From UBA3103 sp002365855 (GTDB lineage Bacteria; Bacillota; Desulfotomaculia; Desulfotomaculales; Pelotomaculaceae), in the NCBI GenBank assembly GCA_030627625.1, contig DAOURR010000061.1, forward strand, positions 1-12,365: a stretch of 12,365 bases of DNA, given 5' to 3'. Each line of letters starts with the position of its first letter. Position 1 is the first letter of the stretch. Positions 1-6,595 of the stretch are shown one piece after another. The position numbers were made by a program, and so were the translations under genes. The notes beneath the pieces are model-generated. The model ran no database searches. It saw nothing but the letters and a program-made list of their open reading frames with translations, and was not told where the DNA came from.

Positions 1-1580
1 AACCCCAACTCCTTCAGATACCCTGCCATTTGGGCCTCGACTTCGGCAAGTTCCTTTTTGATGCTGGCGATATTGTTTTTAACCTCTTCAATATCCACCA
101 GGGCTTCTTCTTCAAAGGTATCAACATAGCGGGGGATATTCAGGTTGTATTCGTTGGCTTTGATTTCGTCAACGCCGGCCACGTGGGCATATCTTTTGAT
201 ATCCGCCCTGTTTTTATAGGCGTTAACAATATCCTCGATATGTTTTGTTTCGAGCCTGTTCTGGTTCTTGTCCTTTTTATAGCGGAGACTGCCGTTTTCA
301 TCCCTGCCGGAGGCGTCGATGAAAAGCACGTCGTCACGGTTGCGGTTTTTCTTGAAAACTAAAATGCAGGCCGGGATACCGGTGCCGTAGAACAGGTTGG
401 CGGGCAGGCCAATGACCGCGTCTAGCAGGTTTTTCTCGATTACGGCCTGCCTGATCCGGCCTTCCGACGCGCCCCTGAACAAAACGCCGTGGGGAGCGAC
501 GGCGGCAATCCTGCCACCGCTCTTGAGGCTGGCGATCATGTGCAGCAAAAAGGCCCAGTCGCCCTTGCTGGCAGGGGGCACACCCCAGTCAAAGCGGTGG
601 TACCTGTCAAGTGACGCTTCCATCTTGAATTCTTTGCCTTTGCCGGTCGTCTCGCCGCCGGTGTTAAAGCCAGCGGCCCACTTATCCTGCGAAAAAGGCA
701 TGTTGGCCACGATCACGTCGAACTGCATGAGATTGCCGTCCGGGTCCAGGTGCAGGGGGTTGACCAAAGTATCGCCCCATTGGATCCTGGCGTCCATGAT
801 CTGATGAAGAAACATGTTCATTTTGGCCATTGACCAGGAGGAGCCGTTCATTTCCTGCCCGTACAAGGCAAGTTTTTTGATCTCGTTGTTTTCCTTGGCC
901 TGGGCTGTTTTTCCGGTTTTTATGAGCAGGGAACCGGAGCCGCAGGTGGGGTCGTACATGGTGTCGCTTATTTTCGGGTCGACGATGCGCGCCATCAGTT
1001 CCGACACTTCGGAGGGAGTAAAGAAGGAACCGGCTTTTTTGCCGGCCTGGCTGGCAAACTCGCCGATCATATATTCAAATGCTTCGCCGATGGTGTCTGC
1101 GGCCACCTTGCCTTCCTCAGGCTTGATGGAAGAAGGGCGCAGGTCAAGGGACTCGAAATCTTCCAGCAACTCCCGCAAGCGGGTGTTTCTTTGCCTCTGG
1201 TTGCCCAGCGTGGCTTCACTGTTAAAGTCAATGTTTCTAAATATCCCCGTGAACAGGGAAGGGTTGTCGTCTTCTATCCCTCGCAAAGCCGTATTAATAA
1301 GTTCCCCCAGGTTATAGTCATATCTTTTGTCATAAAGCCAGAGGAAGCTGTGTTCTTCCCTGATGACAAAGGGGAGCCTGCTTTTCGCTCTTTCCAGCCG
1401 CACCGGGTTATCATATTTTTTTCTTAATTCTTGGACGTTTTCCAAATAGGTGTCGCTCAGGTATTTAACGAAAAGCATGGGCAGGATGTAATCTTTATAA
1501 TTGGCCGCGTCGATAGCCCCTCTGAATGTATTTGCGCCTCTCCAAAGCGCGGCCTCGATGTCTTTCCTGGTCGTCGCCAT
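1..1580 (-). CDS. hsdM: Type I restriction-modification DNA methyltransferase subunit HsdM (3' end cut by window edge)
   Basis: N6-adenine methyltransferase subunit of a type I restriction-modification complex; it methylates the site chosen by HsdS and is also needed for restriction with HsdR. About 526 residues are visible, close to full length for the EcoR124-like family, and the frame is still open at base 1. Residues 1-130 form the helical HsdM N-domain (MATTRKDIEAALWRGAN start). The SAM-binding motif I is DPTCGSGS at 210-217, preceded by GSFFTPSEV near 184-192. Motif IV reads NMPF at 293-296 instead of the usual NPPF, an odd substitution at the catalytic loop. The ATG is preceded by GGGGAGG at 7-base spacing and overlaps the hsdS stop by one base, so the two are translationally coupled. 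The gene is visibly more GC-rich than the centre of the window. HsdR and any full-length HsdS must lie left of the window. Confidence 0.95.
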   Translation of the reverse strand, partial: MATTRKDIEAALWRGANTFRGAIDAANYKDYILPMLFVKYLSDTYLENVQELRKKYDNPVRLERAKSRLPFVIREEHSFLWLYDKRYDYNLGELINTALRGIEDDNPSLFTGIFRNIDFNSEATLGNQRQRNTRLRELLEDFESLDLRPSSIKPEEGKVAADTIGEAFEYMIGEFASQAGKKAGSFFTPSEVSELMARIVDPKISDTMYDPTCGSGSLLIKTGKTAQAKENNEIKKLALYGQEMNGSSWSMAKMNMFLHQIMDARIQWGDTLVNPLHLDPDGNLMQFDVIVANMPFSQDKWAAGFNTGGETTGKGKEFKMEASLDRYHRFDWGVPPASKGDWAFLLHMIASLKSGGRIAAVAPHGVLFRGASEGRIRQAVIEKNLLDAVIGLPANLFYGTGIPACILVFKKNRNRDDVLFIDASGRDENGSLRYKKDKNQNRLETKHIEDIVNAYKNRADIKRYAHVAGVDEIKANEYNLNIPRYVDTFEEEALVDIEEVKNNIASIKKELAEVEAQMAGYLKELG

Positions 1581-2182
1581 CAATGTTCCTCCCCGGTATT
1601 TGCCGTGACGCTTTTTATTACTGATGCCATAAGCTGTTGATCCTCTGCAATCAACTCGCCCAATAGCCGTTTTCGTTTCTTGTGCAGCAGCCATATCCGG
1701 CCAAGCGCCATTTGTTTTTTATATTCTACGGCGGGTATATCCAACGCTGCCAACGACTTCACGGATATAGACTTGACAGCCGCGCCCGAACCGACAATAT
1801 TGCCGTTCAGCCAGGCAATGCCCTGGTTTTCCAGCAGGCAGGCTATATAGGCCGGGAAGTATGCTTTGAACACGCGAATAACAATAAGGTTGCTTGAAAA
1901 GGTTGTATCCGCTAAGTCCTCCCTCACCAGCGTCGCTACATCCGGATTCAGACGTTTAAGTATGATATCGTTTTTCCGGATGAAATAGCCGTCACTAACA
2001 GGAGTCTGCCTTTTTATTTCCGAAGCGCTGTGGATATCATTGTGAATTCCCAAATGGTTCGGTTGGATAAAATTATATGTTATAAGACCTGCATTGTACA
2101 TAATTTCGTGTTGCCTGGCATCGGGCAGCCCGTTTAATATATTAGCAATTTTTCCGAGTTTCACCTTTTTTAACGCCGCCAC
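1580..2182 (-). CDS. hsdS: Half-size type I restriction specificity subunit (HsdS-like, single target recognition domain)
   Basis: Specificity-type protein of about 200 residues, half the 400 or so of a classical two-TRD HsdS. The N-terminus (KLGKIANILNG) matches the opening of an HsdS target recognition domain. The middle carries the usual SxxLIVIR-like strand, and after IPAVEYKKQ comes one long helix (to about residue 193) corresponding to the conserved spacer helix. One TRD plus one helix suggests it dimerises or completes another S subunit. I chose the GTG at 2182: AAGGGAG lies 8 bases upstream, whereas the GTG at 2191 abuts the ribosome site and leaves no spacing. The stop overlaps the hsdM ATG (TGATG). 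A short S gene ahead of hsdM fits Firmicute type I loci that carry a second S gene elsewhere; that second gene is inferred, not seen. It could instead be a truncated HsdS, but no broken frame follows it. Confidence 0.8.
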   Translation of the reverse strand: MAALKKVKLGKIANILNGLPDARQHEIMYNAGLITYNFIQPNHLGIHNDIHSASEIKRQTPVSDGYFIRKNDIILKRLNPDVATLVREDLADTTFSSNLIVIRVFKAYFPAYIACLLENQGIAWLNGNIVGSGAAVKSISVKSLAALDIPAVEYKKQMALGRIWLLHKKRKRLLGELIAEDQQLMASVIKSVTANTGEEH

Positions 2183-2247
2183 TTTTTTCACTCCCTTTCA
2201 ACCGGCGTCCGGGAGGATAACTGCATCCAGGTCGTCTGAATATATGG

Positions 2248-2286
2248 GTGCCAAAGCCACTTCCATGTGGAGAATGGCTTTGGCAC
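2248..2286. repeat. 12-bp perfect inverted repeat between the HNH gene and hsdS
   Basis: GTGCCAAAGCCA (2248-2259) and TGGCTTTGGCAC (2275-2286) are perfect reverse complements separated by 15 bases. The repeat lies 30 bases after the HNH stop and about 65 bases before the hsdS start, on the minus-strand path between them. No T-run follows on the minus strand, so it is not a textbook terminator. It could be an attenuator, an mRNA-processing hairpin or a protein-binding palindrome controlling hsdS-hsdM. Confidence 0.6.
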
Positions 2287-2315
2287 TTAAAAAACTAATA
2301 GCCGCACATACCATC

Positions 2316-2633
2316 CTATTCTTTTGCTTGATAAGAACACGCCCAGTCCGGCCAGTTGTCGCCCTTGCCCCGGTTGTTGCGCCAATGCAGCGGCTGGAGG
2401 TTCTTCAGGTCATCTGTTCCACCGCCGGCTACCGGCTTCTCATGGTCTATTTCCCAACCGTAATCAGAGTTGACGTTGCCGTAATCGGCAAATTTAATCC
2501 ACGCGCCGCACCGGTCTTTCCTGATCTCGTTTTGGTCGTGTTTGGGGACGATGGCTGCCTTGCTCCATACATATAAAATCGTCAACTGGTCAAATGACTT
2601 GTTCAGTAGCGTGCGATTTACTTGGTGTGCCAT
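2316..2633 (-). CDS. Small HNH endonuclease
   Basis: A 105-residue protein with a single HNH nuclease domain in its C-terminal half. The beta-beta-alpha metal motif reads EIDHEKPVAGGG (61-72, with D63/H64), then NLQPLHW (78-84) and NN at 86-87, giving the metal-binding and general-base residues expected of an active HNH enzyme. It lacks the two CxxC pairs of zinc-stabilised HNH proteins; only C42 and C99 are present. I chose the ATG at 2633 because AGGAGG sits 4 bases upstream; an open frame extends further 5' but without a ribosome site. It is probably a DNA nuclease. Similar short HNH proteins occur alone in Firmicute genomes and phages, and this role is family-level knowledge, not shown here. 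It may be cotranscribed with hsdS-hsdM through the hairpin at 2248-2286. Confidence 0.8.
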   Translation of the reverse strand: MAHQVNRTLLNKSFDQLTILYVWSKAAIVPKHDQNEIRKDRCGAWIKFADYGNVNSDYGWEIDHEKPVAGGGTDDLKNLQPLHWRNNRGKGDNWPDWACSYQAKE

Positions 2634-2745
2634 AGCTCCTCCTTTCCGAGACAAAGCATCCACCAGCAAAACCACATATACCATTGATTTTAAGTGCTGT
2701 TTGCAGGTATTATGTGTTTACGCAAAACATGAGCTGATTTCAACG

Positions 2746-2784
2746 GCAGGTCCGGGAATGTCCAGTTCCCGGACTTGCTTTTTT
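2746..2784 (+). terminator. Strong rho-independent terminator (plus strand) without an obvious plus-strand gene
   Basis: GCAGGTCCGGGAA (2746-2758) pairs with TTCCCGGACTTGC (2766-2778) over 13 positions with a single G-U pair and a 7-base loop. Six T residues (2779-2784) follow, the textbook plus-strand form. On the minus strand no T-run follows the stem. No convincing plus-strand gene ends upstream, so it may terminate a small RNA, block antisense transcription into the HNH leader, or be left over from an earlier gene order. Confidence 0.75.
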
Positions 2785-2803
2785 GCCTCTATTTTGAAGA
2801 GTC

Positions 2804-2826
2804 TAACCCTCACTGGAAAAGGGTTA
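2804..2826. promoter_or_regulatory. Operator-like inverted repeat TAACCCT-N9-AGGGTTA
   Basis: Perfect 7-base arms (2804-2810 and 2820-2826) with a 9-base spacer lie upstream of the HNH gene on the minus strand and just after the plus-strand terminator. The geometry and arm sequence resemble the repeat at 12215-12239 (TAATCCCT-N9-AGGGATTA), and both are preceded by GTC. It may be a transcription-factor site; no promoter can be placed on it with confidence. The bases between here and the structured RNA (2827-2970) are AT-rich and show nothing else I can support. Confidence 0.35.
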
Positions 2827-2969
2827 TAACCAATAATTACATTATACCAAAATAATTTCCATGATCAATATCATTTTTTCTTTGTTGGTCTTTAACATGT
2901 CGTTGTAATGTTGTTTTTGTTAAGGTTTTTCTGGATATACGCCGCTTTCTGCCCGTTTAGCTGTTAACA

Positions 2970-3210
2970 AAATTGGGGCTGTGGCAGCATACCACAACCG
3001 ATTCTTTGCAAACAGCATCCCCTTGAAAGCGATGTCGGAGGTTTTTTGGGCTTGCCCGCAAAACCAACAAGGGATTCTCCCCGTTAAACGTGAAAATCCC
3101 TTGATCCTATCAATCGGAAGTTCGGCATACTGCCAAACTCCCGATTCACACCAAATCAAAGATTTGGGTTCTATTGCATATGGAAAGTTGGTCCTGCTTA
3201 GATCCAAGTC
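2970..3210 (-). ncRNA. Candidate structured non-coding RNA with at least six consecutive hairpins
   Basis: Hairpins follow one another in this gene-free segment: 3188/3207 (TTGGTC with GATCCAA), 3151-3167 (perfect 7-bp stem, 3-base loop), 3112-3146 (16-position stem, loop TAC), 3068-3103 (perfect 9-bp stem), 3040-3065, 2975-3022 (GGGG..CTGT with ACAG..CCCC, 3-base bulge), and inside the last one 2977-2999. Strand evidence: the two mismatches in the 3112-3146 stem and the one in 2977-2999 all become G-U pairs when read on the minus strand. The 3040-3065 stem slightly favours plus. On the minus strand the last hairpin is followed by CCAATTTTGTT, a weak terminator-like end. It is about 240 bases long. 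I do not recognise the family; large clostridial RNA classes such as raiA, GOLLD or ROOL in Rfam are the obvious comparisons. The two overlapping open frames here lack ribosome sites and look fortuitous. Confidence 0.5.
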
Positions 3211-3213
3211 AAA

Positions 3214-3248
3214 CGAAAGTCATGAAAATTTTTTAAAAATGACTTTCG
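3214..3248 (-). terminator. 10-bp hairpin just downstream of the Fic gene, possible terminator
   Basis: CGAAAGTCAT (3214-3223) and ATGACTTTCG (3239-3248) are perfect reverse complements around an A/T-only tract that can itself pair AAAA with TTTT. On the minus strand it starts 16 bases after the Fic stop codon. The run after it (TTTGACTT) is only weakly T-rich, so termination is plausible but not certain. It separates the Fic gene from the structured RNA candidate. Confidence 0.4.
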
Positions 3249-3263
3249 ATTGCATCTTGATTC

Positions 3264-4067
3264 CTATTTATTACATATTGGGGTAAAATCCGACAAGACT
3301 TTGCGGTCTTGTTTTATGCCGACAGCCAGCGCCAGCGCCTTATCCCATGTCTTTTCCGTTTCATACCTGAGAAACTTATAAAAGGAATTTAAATCCTCGG
3401 TTTCGTCGTATTTTTGCAAGCATTCATAATACATCCGTTTATCTTCATCATAGAGGATGAGGGGCGGGTGACTGTTCGTCATGAGATAGTAATTCAGGAG
3501 CGTCCTCCCGACACGTCCGTTGCCGTCCGCAAAAGGATGGATAAACTCAAATCTAGCGTGAAGGTAGGCGGCTGCTTTCAATACATCCTTGCCTTCATAC
3601 GCATTGACTTCGTCTATTATTTCCGTCAGGTCGCTTTCCACATCCTCCGCAGCGGAGCCAACCTCATGGATGCCGGTGGCGTAATCGTGCTTTTTGAACT
3701 CGCCCGGTCGTTCTTCGTTTTCAATATATCTTTGTTTATCGTATGTTCCGCCGGTAAGCACCCTGTGGATTTCCTTGACCAGTTCCACGCTCAGAGGTTC
3801 CTTTTTCACGATTTTTTCTTTCAAAAGCTCGTAGCACATTTTTTGGTTTTGCTGCTCAAATAAAGCGCGGGGATTACCAGTATAATTTGCGACACTGTCG
3901 TTTTCAAATATCTCTCTTGTATCGTGATAGGTAATATCCTCGTTTTCTATCTTTCCGGAATGGAACGCAAACAAAATACGGAAGCTGTCCAAACATTCAT
4001 CCAGGTCGGCGGCCGACATAATATTGTACGACTGCCACAACTCGACCATCTGGCGATATTGATCCAT
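3264..4067 (-). CDS. Fic-domain protein (probable AMP-transferase, class II with N-terminal inhibitory motif)
   Basis: A 267-residue Fic/DOC-family protein. The catalytic motif HPFADGNGRVGR spans 177-188, with the catalytic His177, the anion/phosphate-binding segment and both arginines intact, so it should be active. Fic enzymes usually transfer AMP from ATP to a hydroxyl on a target protein; the target cannot be read here. The N-terminal segment SGKIEN (37-42) matches the inhibitory (S/T)xxxE(G/N) helix, placing it in class II, where the glutamate blocks productive ATP binding. No winged-helix domain follows the Fic fold and the end is short. The ATG is set by AAGGAGGG at 8-base spacing. It has its own promoter with a strong -10 (4099-4104) and a hairpin after the stop, so it looks monocistronic. 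Fic proteins act as toxins or regulators and are common in defence islands; a defence role here is inference. Confidence 0.9.
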   Translation of the reverse strand: MDQYRQMVELWQSYNIMSAADLDECLDSFRILFAFHSGKIENEDITYHDTREIFENDSVANYTGNPRALFEQQNQKMCYELLKEKIVKKEPLSVELVKEIHRVLTGGTYDKQRYIENEERPGEFKKHDYATGIHEVGSAAEDVESDLTEIIDEVNAYEGKDVLKAAAYLHARFEFIHPFADGNGRVGRTLLNYYLMTNSHPPLILYDEDKRMYYECLQKYDETEDLNSFYKFLRYETEKTWDKALALAVGIKQDRKVLSDFTPICNK

Positions 4068-4098
4068 GATGCATTCCCTCCTTTTTCCAATCTTTTTT

Positions 4099-4129
4099 AT
4101 TATATCACAGTTTTCAGAGGGTTAAGCAA
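4099..4129 (-). promoter_or_regulatory. Probable promoter of the Fic gene
   Basis: Read on the minus strand, TATAAT occupies 4104-4099 and is preceded by TG plus one base (extended -10). TTGCTT at 4129-4124 is a weak -35 with a long 19-base spacer. The Fic ribosome site and ATG follow within about 35 bases. The spacer contains TTAACCCTC, resembling an arm of the repeat at 2804-2826. Confidence 0.5.
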
Positions 4130-4143
4130 TAGACTATCCGGAT

Positions 4144-4353
4144 ATGCTGACGGGTAAGCAGACACAACAAATCACCGGCCATTCAATAGATACAATCCTT
4201 TTGTGGTGTAAGTCCGACAAGGTAAAGCACATCAAACACCGTAATGCATATCTCCTTCAGAAAAAGAGCGTCATTAGCTATTTGTTCAATCGCGAACTAC
4301 AGAAGGCAGGAGTTAAAAAAACAAATGTAAGTGACTTTTTTTTGAGTGAATAA
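4144..4353 (+). CDS. Small helix-turn-helix protein, excisionase/HTH_17-like
   Basis: A 69-residue basic protein. The order of elements fits the excisionase-type HTH_17 layout: an opening LTGKQTQQITG helix, SIDTILLWCKSDKV as the recognition helix with the Trp-x-x-Ser/Lys turn, then HIKHRNAYLLQKKSVISYLF corresponding to the 'wing plus x-x-V-x-x-Y/F-L' end. The match is to the pattern of the fold and not to a known protein. No clear Shine-Dalgarno precedes the ATG, and the frame upstream is closed by TAA at 4123-4125, so the start is uncertain. It lies divergent from the Fic gene and 131 bases before the RloA-like gene, which has its own promoter. It could regulate either neighbour, or be a relic of a mobile element's excisionase gene. 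Confidence 0.5.
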   Translation: MLTGKQTQQITGHSIDTILLWCKSDKVKHIKHRNAYLLQKKSVISYLFNRELQKAGVKKTNVSDFFLSE

Positions 4354-4410
4354 ATAAGGCTTGCTTACTAAAGTAATTTTGTAATATTATTGCAAAATGG
4401 AATAATAAAA

Positions 4411-4440
4411 TTGACTTTTGGATAGGATAACTCATATAAT
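4411..4440 (+). promoter_or_regulatory. Sigma-A-type promoter driving the RloA-RloB operon
   Basis: TTGACT at 4411-4416 and a perfect TATAAT at 4435-4440 are separated by 18 bases. Transcription would begin near 4447, leaving a leader of about 38 bases before the ATG at 4485. The stretch from 4354 to 4484 is strongly AT-rich and otherwise shows only this promoter and the ribosome site. Confidence 0.8.
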
Positions 4441-4484
4441 AAGAGTATGATTTTGCGGTATTTTTGCAGAACGGAGGTGTTTAT

Positions 4485-5810
4485 ATGCTTCTTGAATTTA
4501 GAGCAAAAAATTATAAGTCCTTTAAGGAAGAGTTTGCATTCTCCATGATCCCGACTCCAAAGCAAAAAGGCCTTGACTACAGTGTTCTACATCAGAAGAT
4601 TGGCTCAAAAGAATATAGAGCATTATCTTCCGCTGTAATTTATGGCCCGAATGCTTCGGGAAAAACCAACATTATCGGTGCAATGGATACGTTTAAAAAT
4701 ATAGTCCTGCGAGGGAATATCCGCAATAGCAATGAAAGGAATACGCCCAATGCCGCTGCTAATAATCTGGAATTGATTCCTAATAACGCTGATGTCAAGC
4801 ATGCTCCGATTGCCTTTTCTATCAAATTTATCGAAGCTGACCTCATGGTTGACTATTCTTTTTCAGCAGACGTGGGCGCTTTTTTAGGTGAAGACTATTC
4901 GCGCAAAGTCGTTTTTGAATCGCTAAAAATTAACGAGGAAATGATTTTTTCGAGAAATGAGAAATTGGACTTCGGTTCTTTTCGAATTATTAAAAAATAC
5001 CTTGTCAACGAATTTGAGCAGAATTCTATAAGTGCAATGCTGCTGGCAAAAAGCAATTTAAATGATGAAGAACTGTTTTTGATGAATGGCTTTAAAAACA
5101 TGTTTAGTGCAAAGCTTGCGTTGTTAATCAGGAATTGGTTAGACAAAAGGTTCATGGTTATCTATAGAGCGGATTCGCTTCAACTGGCCAGAAAGTTTGC
5201 TGACCCGGGGAAAAAGTCTGTATACATTGAAAAAACGCTCAACGATGCAGCCAATTATTTCGGGATTAACTCCAATGCACTTGCTTATATTGCCGCAGAT
5301 GACGATTCAGAGGCGAAGCTGTGGTCTTTATTTCAGAAAGACTCTGCAAAGGGTACCGCTGCTATCTCTGCCGAAATATTTGAATCTTACGGGACAATAC
5401 GTTTTGTAAATTTGTTTCCTCTGGTAGTTAACGCTATTTTGCACGGGGGCACTTTGGTGGTGGATGAACTGGATGCATCAATTCATCCTATGGCTATCAT
5501 GAGCATTGTTAATATCTTTCACAATGATGAGATCAATACAAACCGTGCGCAACTAATCTTTAACACGCACAACCCCATTTTTTTAAACTCAAATTTATTA
5601 AGACGCGATGAAATAAGATTTGTGGAAAGGGATGATGAAACACACCATAGTATCCTATATTCTCTTTCGTCTTTCGGAACGACCGGGGATAAAGGTGTAC
5701 GGAAGCATGATGATTACATGAAAAACTATTTTGTCAGCCGCTACGGCGCAATTAAAGATATTGATTTTACACCTATTTTCGAGAAGCTTATAAGCAGAAA
5801 AGAGGTGTAA
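4485..5810 (+). CDS. AAA/ABC-type ATPase, RloA-like (AbiLi-type defence ATPase)
   Basis: A 441-residue ATPase of the SMC/RecF-like AAA_15/AAA_21 group that partners RloB proteins in phage defence. The protein opens with LLEFRAKNYKSFKEE, the usual first strand of this family. Walker A is GPNASGKT at 54-61. A long insert (about 65-300) replaces the coiled-coil arm. Walker B with catalytic glutamate is LVVDELD (324-330, Glu328), followed by the D-loop region ASIHP, and the H-switch lies in NTHNP (360-364). I chose the ATG at 4485: GGAGGT is 6 bases upstream, while an in-frame TTG at 4464 has no ribosome site. The gene ends 3 bases before its RloB partner. RloA/RloB were named from Campylobacter type I restriction loci, and the lactococcal AbiL pair has the same architecture. 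The ATPase is thought to sense infection and license the partner; the trigger is unknown. Confidence 0.88.
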   Translation: MLLEFRAKNYKSFKEEFAFSMIPTPKQKGLDYSVLHQKIGSKEYRALSSAVIYGPNASGKTNIIGAMDTFKNIVLRGNIRNSNERNTPNAAANNLELIPNNADVKHAPIAFSIKFIEADLMVDYSFSADVGAFLGEDYSRKVVFESLKINEEMIFSRNEKLDFGSFRIIKKYLVNEFEQNSISAMLLAKSNLNDEELFLMNGFKNMFSAKLALLIRNWLDKRFMVIYRADSLQLARKFADPGKKSVYIEKTLNDAANYFGINSNALAYIAADDDSEAKLWSLFQKDSAKGTAAISAEIFESYGTIRFVNLFPLVVNAILHGGTLVVDELDASIHPMAIMSIVNIFHNDEINTNRAQLIFNTHNPIFLNSNLLRRDEIRFVERDDETHHSILYSLSSFGTTGDKGVRKHDDYMKNYFVSRYGAIKDIDFTPIFEKLISRKEV

Positions 5811-5813
5811 TTC

Positions 5814-6473
5814 ATGGCAATCAGAAAAGAAACCCATAAGTATTATTTCACAGTAGAAGGCGAAACAGAGCAATGGTATTTACAATGGCTGCAAAATCAA
5901 ATTAATGCGGAACCGACTTCCCGTTATAAGGTATCTTTTGATTGCCCGAAGCAAATAGACCCTGTTAAACGTGCAAAATCGCTGGTCGTAACTAGGAAAA
6001 CGGACATTACACACGTGTTTGATTACGAAAGCAACGAGGATATCCATACAAGGAGATTTCGGCAGACACTTGATAGAATGAAGGAAGCGCAATCATTAGG
6101 GAAAGAAATTAAATACCATCTCGGGTACAGTAATTTTACATTTGAGCTGTGGATGATTTTGCACAAGATTGATTGCAACGGATGCTTTAACCATCGAAGA
6201 CAATATATTACTCCTTTAAACAGAGCCTATAATGAAAATTTTGAAAATCTTGACCAGTATAAACATGAAGACCACTTTAAAAGAGTTCTCAGAAAACTGG
6301 CATTAGATGACGTTAAGAGTGCAATAGAACGTGCAAAAAGAATCATGCAGCGAAATGAAGAAAATGGGTACACACTACATCAATACAAAAGATTTCATTA
6401 TTATACAGAAAGCCCTTCTCTTTCTATTTGGAAATCAATTGAGAAAATATTGAGCGAATGCCAATTAATATGA
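5814..6473 (+). CDS. rloB: RloB-family protein (TOPRIM-like predicted nuclease, AbiLii-type partner)
   Basis: A 219-residue RloB-domain protein and the likely toxic effector of the pair. An N-terminal strand leads into VEGETEQWYL (14-23), with Glu15 and Glu17 in the position of the TOPRIM glutamate. A second acidic motif, VFDYESNED (68-76), has Asp70 and Glu72 where TOPRIM enzymes carry DxD. The family signature SNxxFELW is SNFTFELW (106-113), followed by the aromatic-rich HKIDC segment. These acidic residues would bind metal for nucleic-acid cleavage; the catalytic assignment is family inference. AGAGGTG precedes the ATG, which is 3 bases after the RloA-like stop, so they are cotranscribed and probably coupled. 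It differs from the PARIS pair, whose effector carries DUF4435. About 120 bases of AT-rich sequence follow with no clear terminator. Confidence 0.88.
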   Translation: MAIRKETHKYYFTVEGETEQWYLQWLQNQINAEPTSRYKVSFDCPKQIDPVKRAKSLVVTRKTDITHVFDYESNEDIHTRRFRQTLDRMKEAQSLGKEIKYHLGYSNFTFELWMILHKIDCNGCFNHRRQYITPLNRAYNENFENLDQYKHEDHFKRVLRKLALDDVKSAIERAKRIMQRNEENGYTLHQYKRFHYYTESPSLSIWKSIEKILSECQLI

Positions 6474-6595
6474 TCTTTTTCAAAGAACATCTCCGCGTTA
6501 AAAGAGCTTTAGAAAAGTAATAAAACACGAAATTTATATGTAGTAAGTGTAGCTGGAAAGTAATTTTAAATTAATAAAGTCAGGGTAACAACACA

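Noticed and set aside
397..1427. Plus-strand open frames of 78 to 167 residues opposite hsdM
   Set aside because: They lie antisense to a methylase with clear motifs, lack ribosome sites and have low-complexity Pro/Ser-rich composition typical of shadows.
2975..2982. GGGGCTGT resembling the 5' end of tmRNA
   Set aside because: The following bases do not match the tmRNA acceptor or tag region and no CCA-type 3' end pairs with it.
2920..3286. Two overlapping open frames on opposite strands (95 and 101 residues)
   Set aside because: Neither has a ribosome site, and the bases are better explained by a run of hairpins; kept as a refutation test for the RNA proposal.
5814..6473. Assignment of the ATPase pair as PARIS
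   Set aside because: The second protein shows the RloB signature (VEGETEQ and NxxFELW) and not recognisable DUF4435 features, so AbiL/RloAB fits better.
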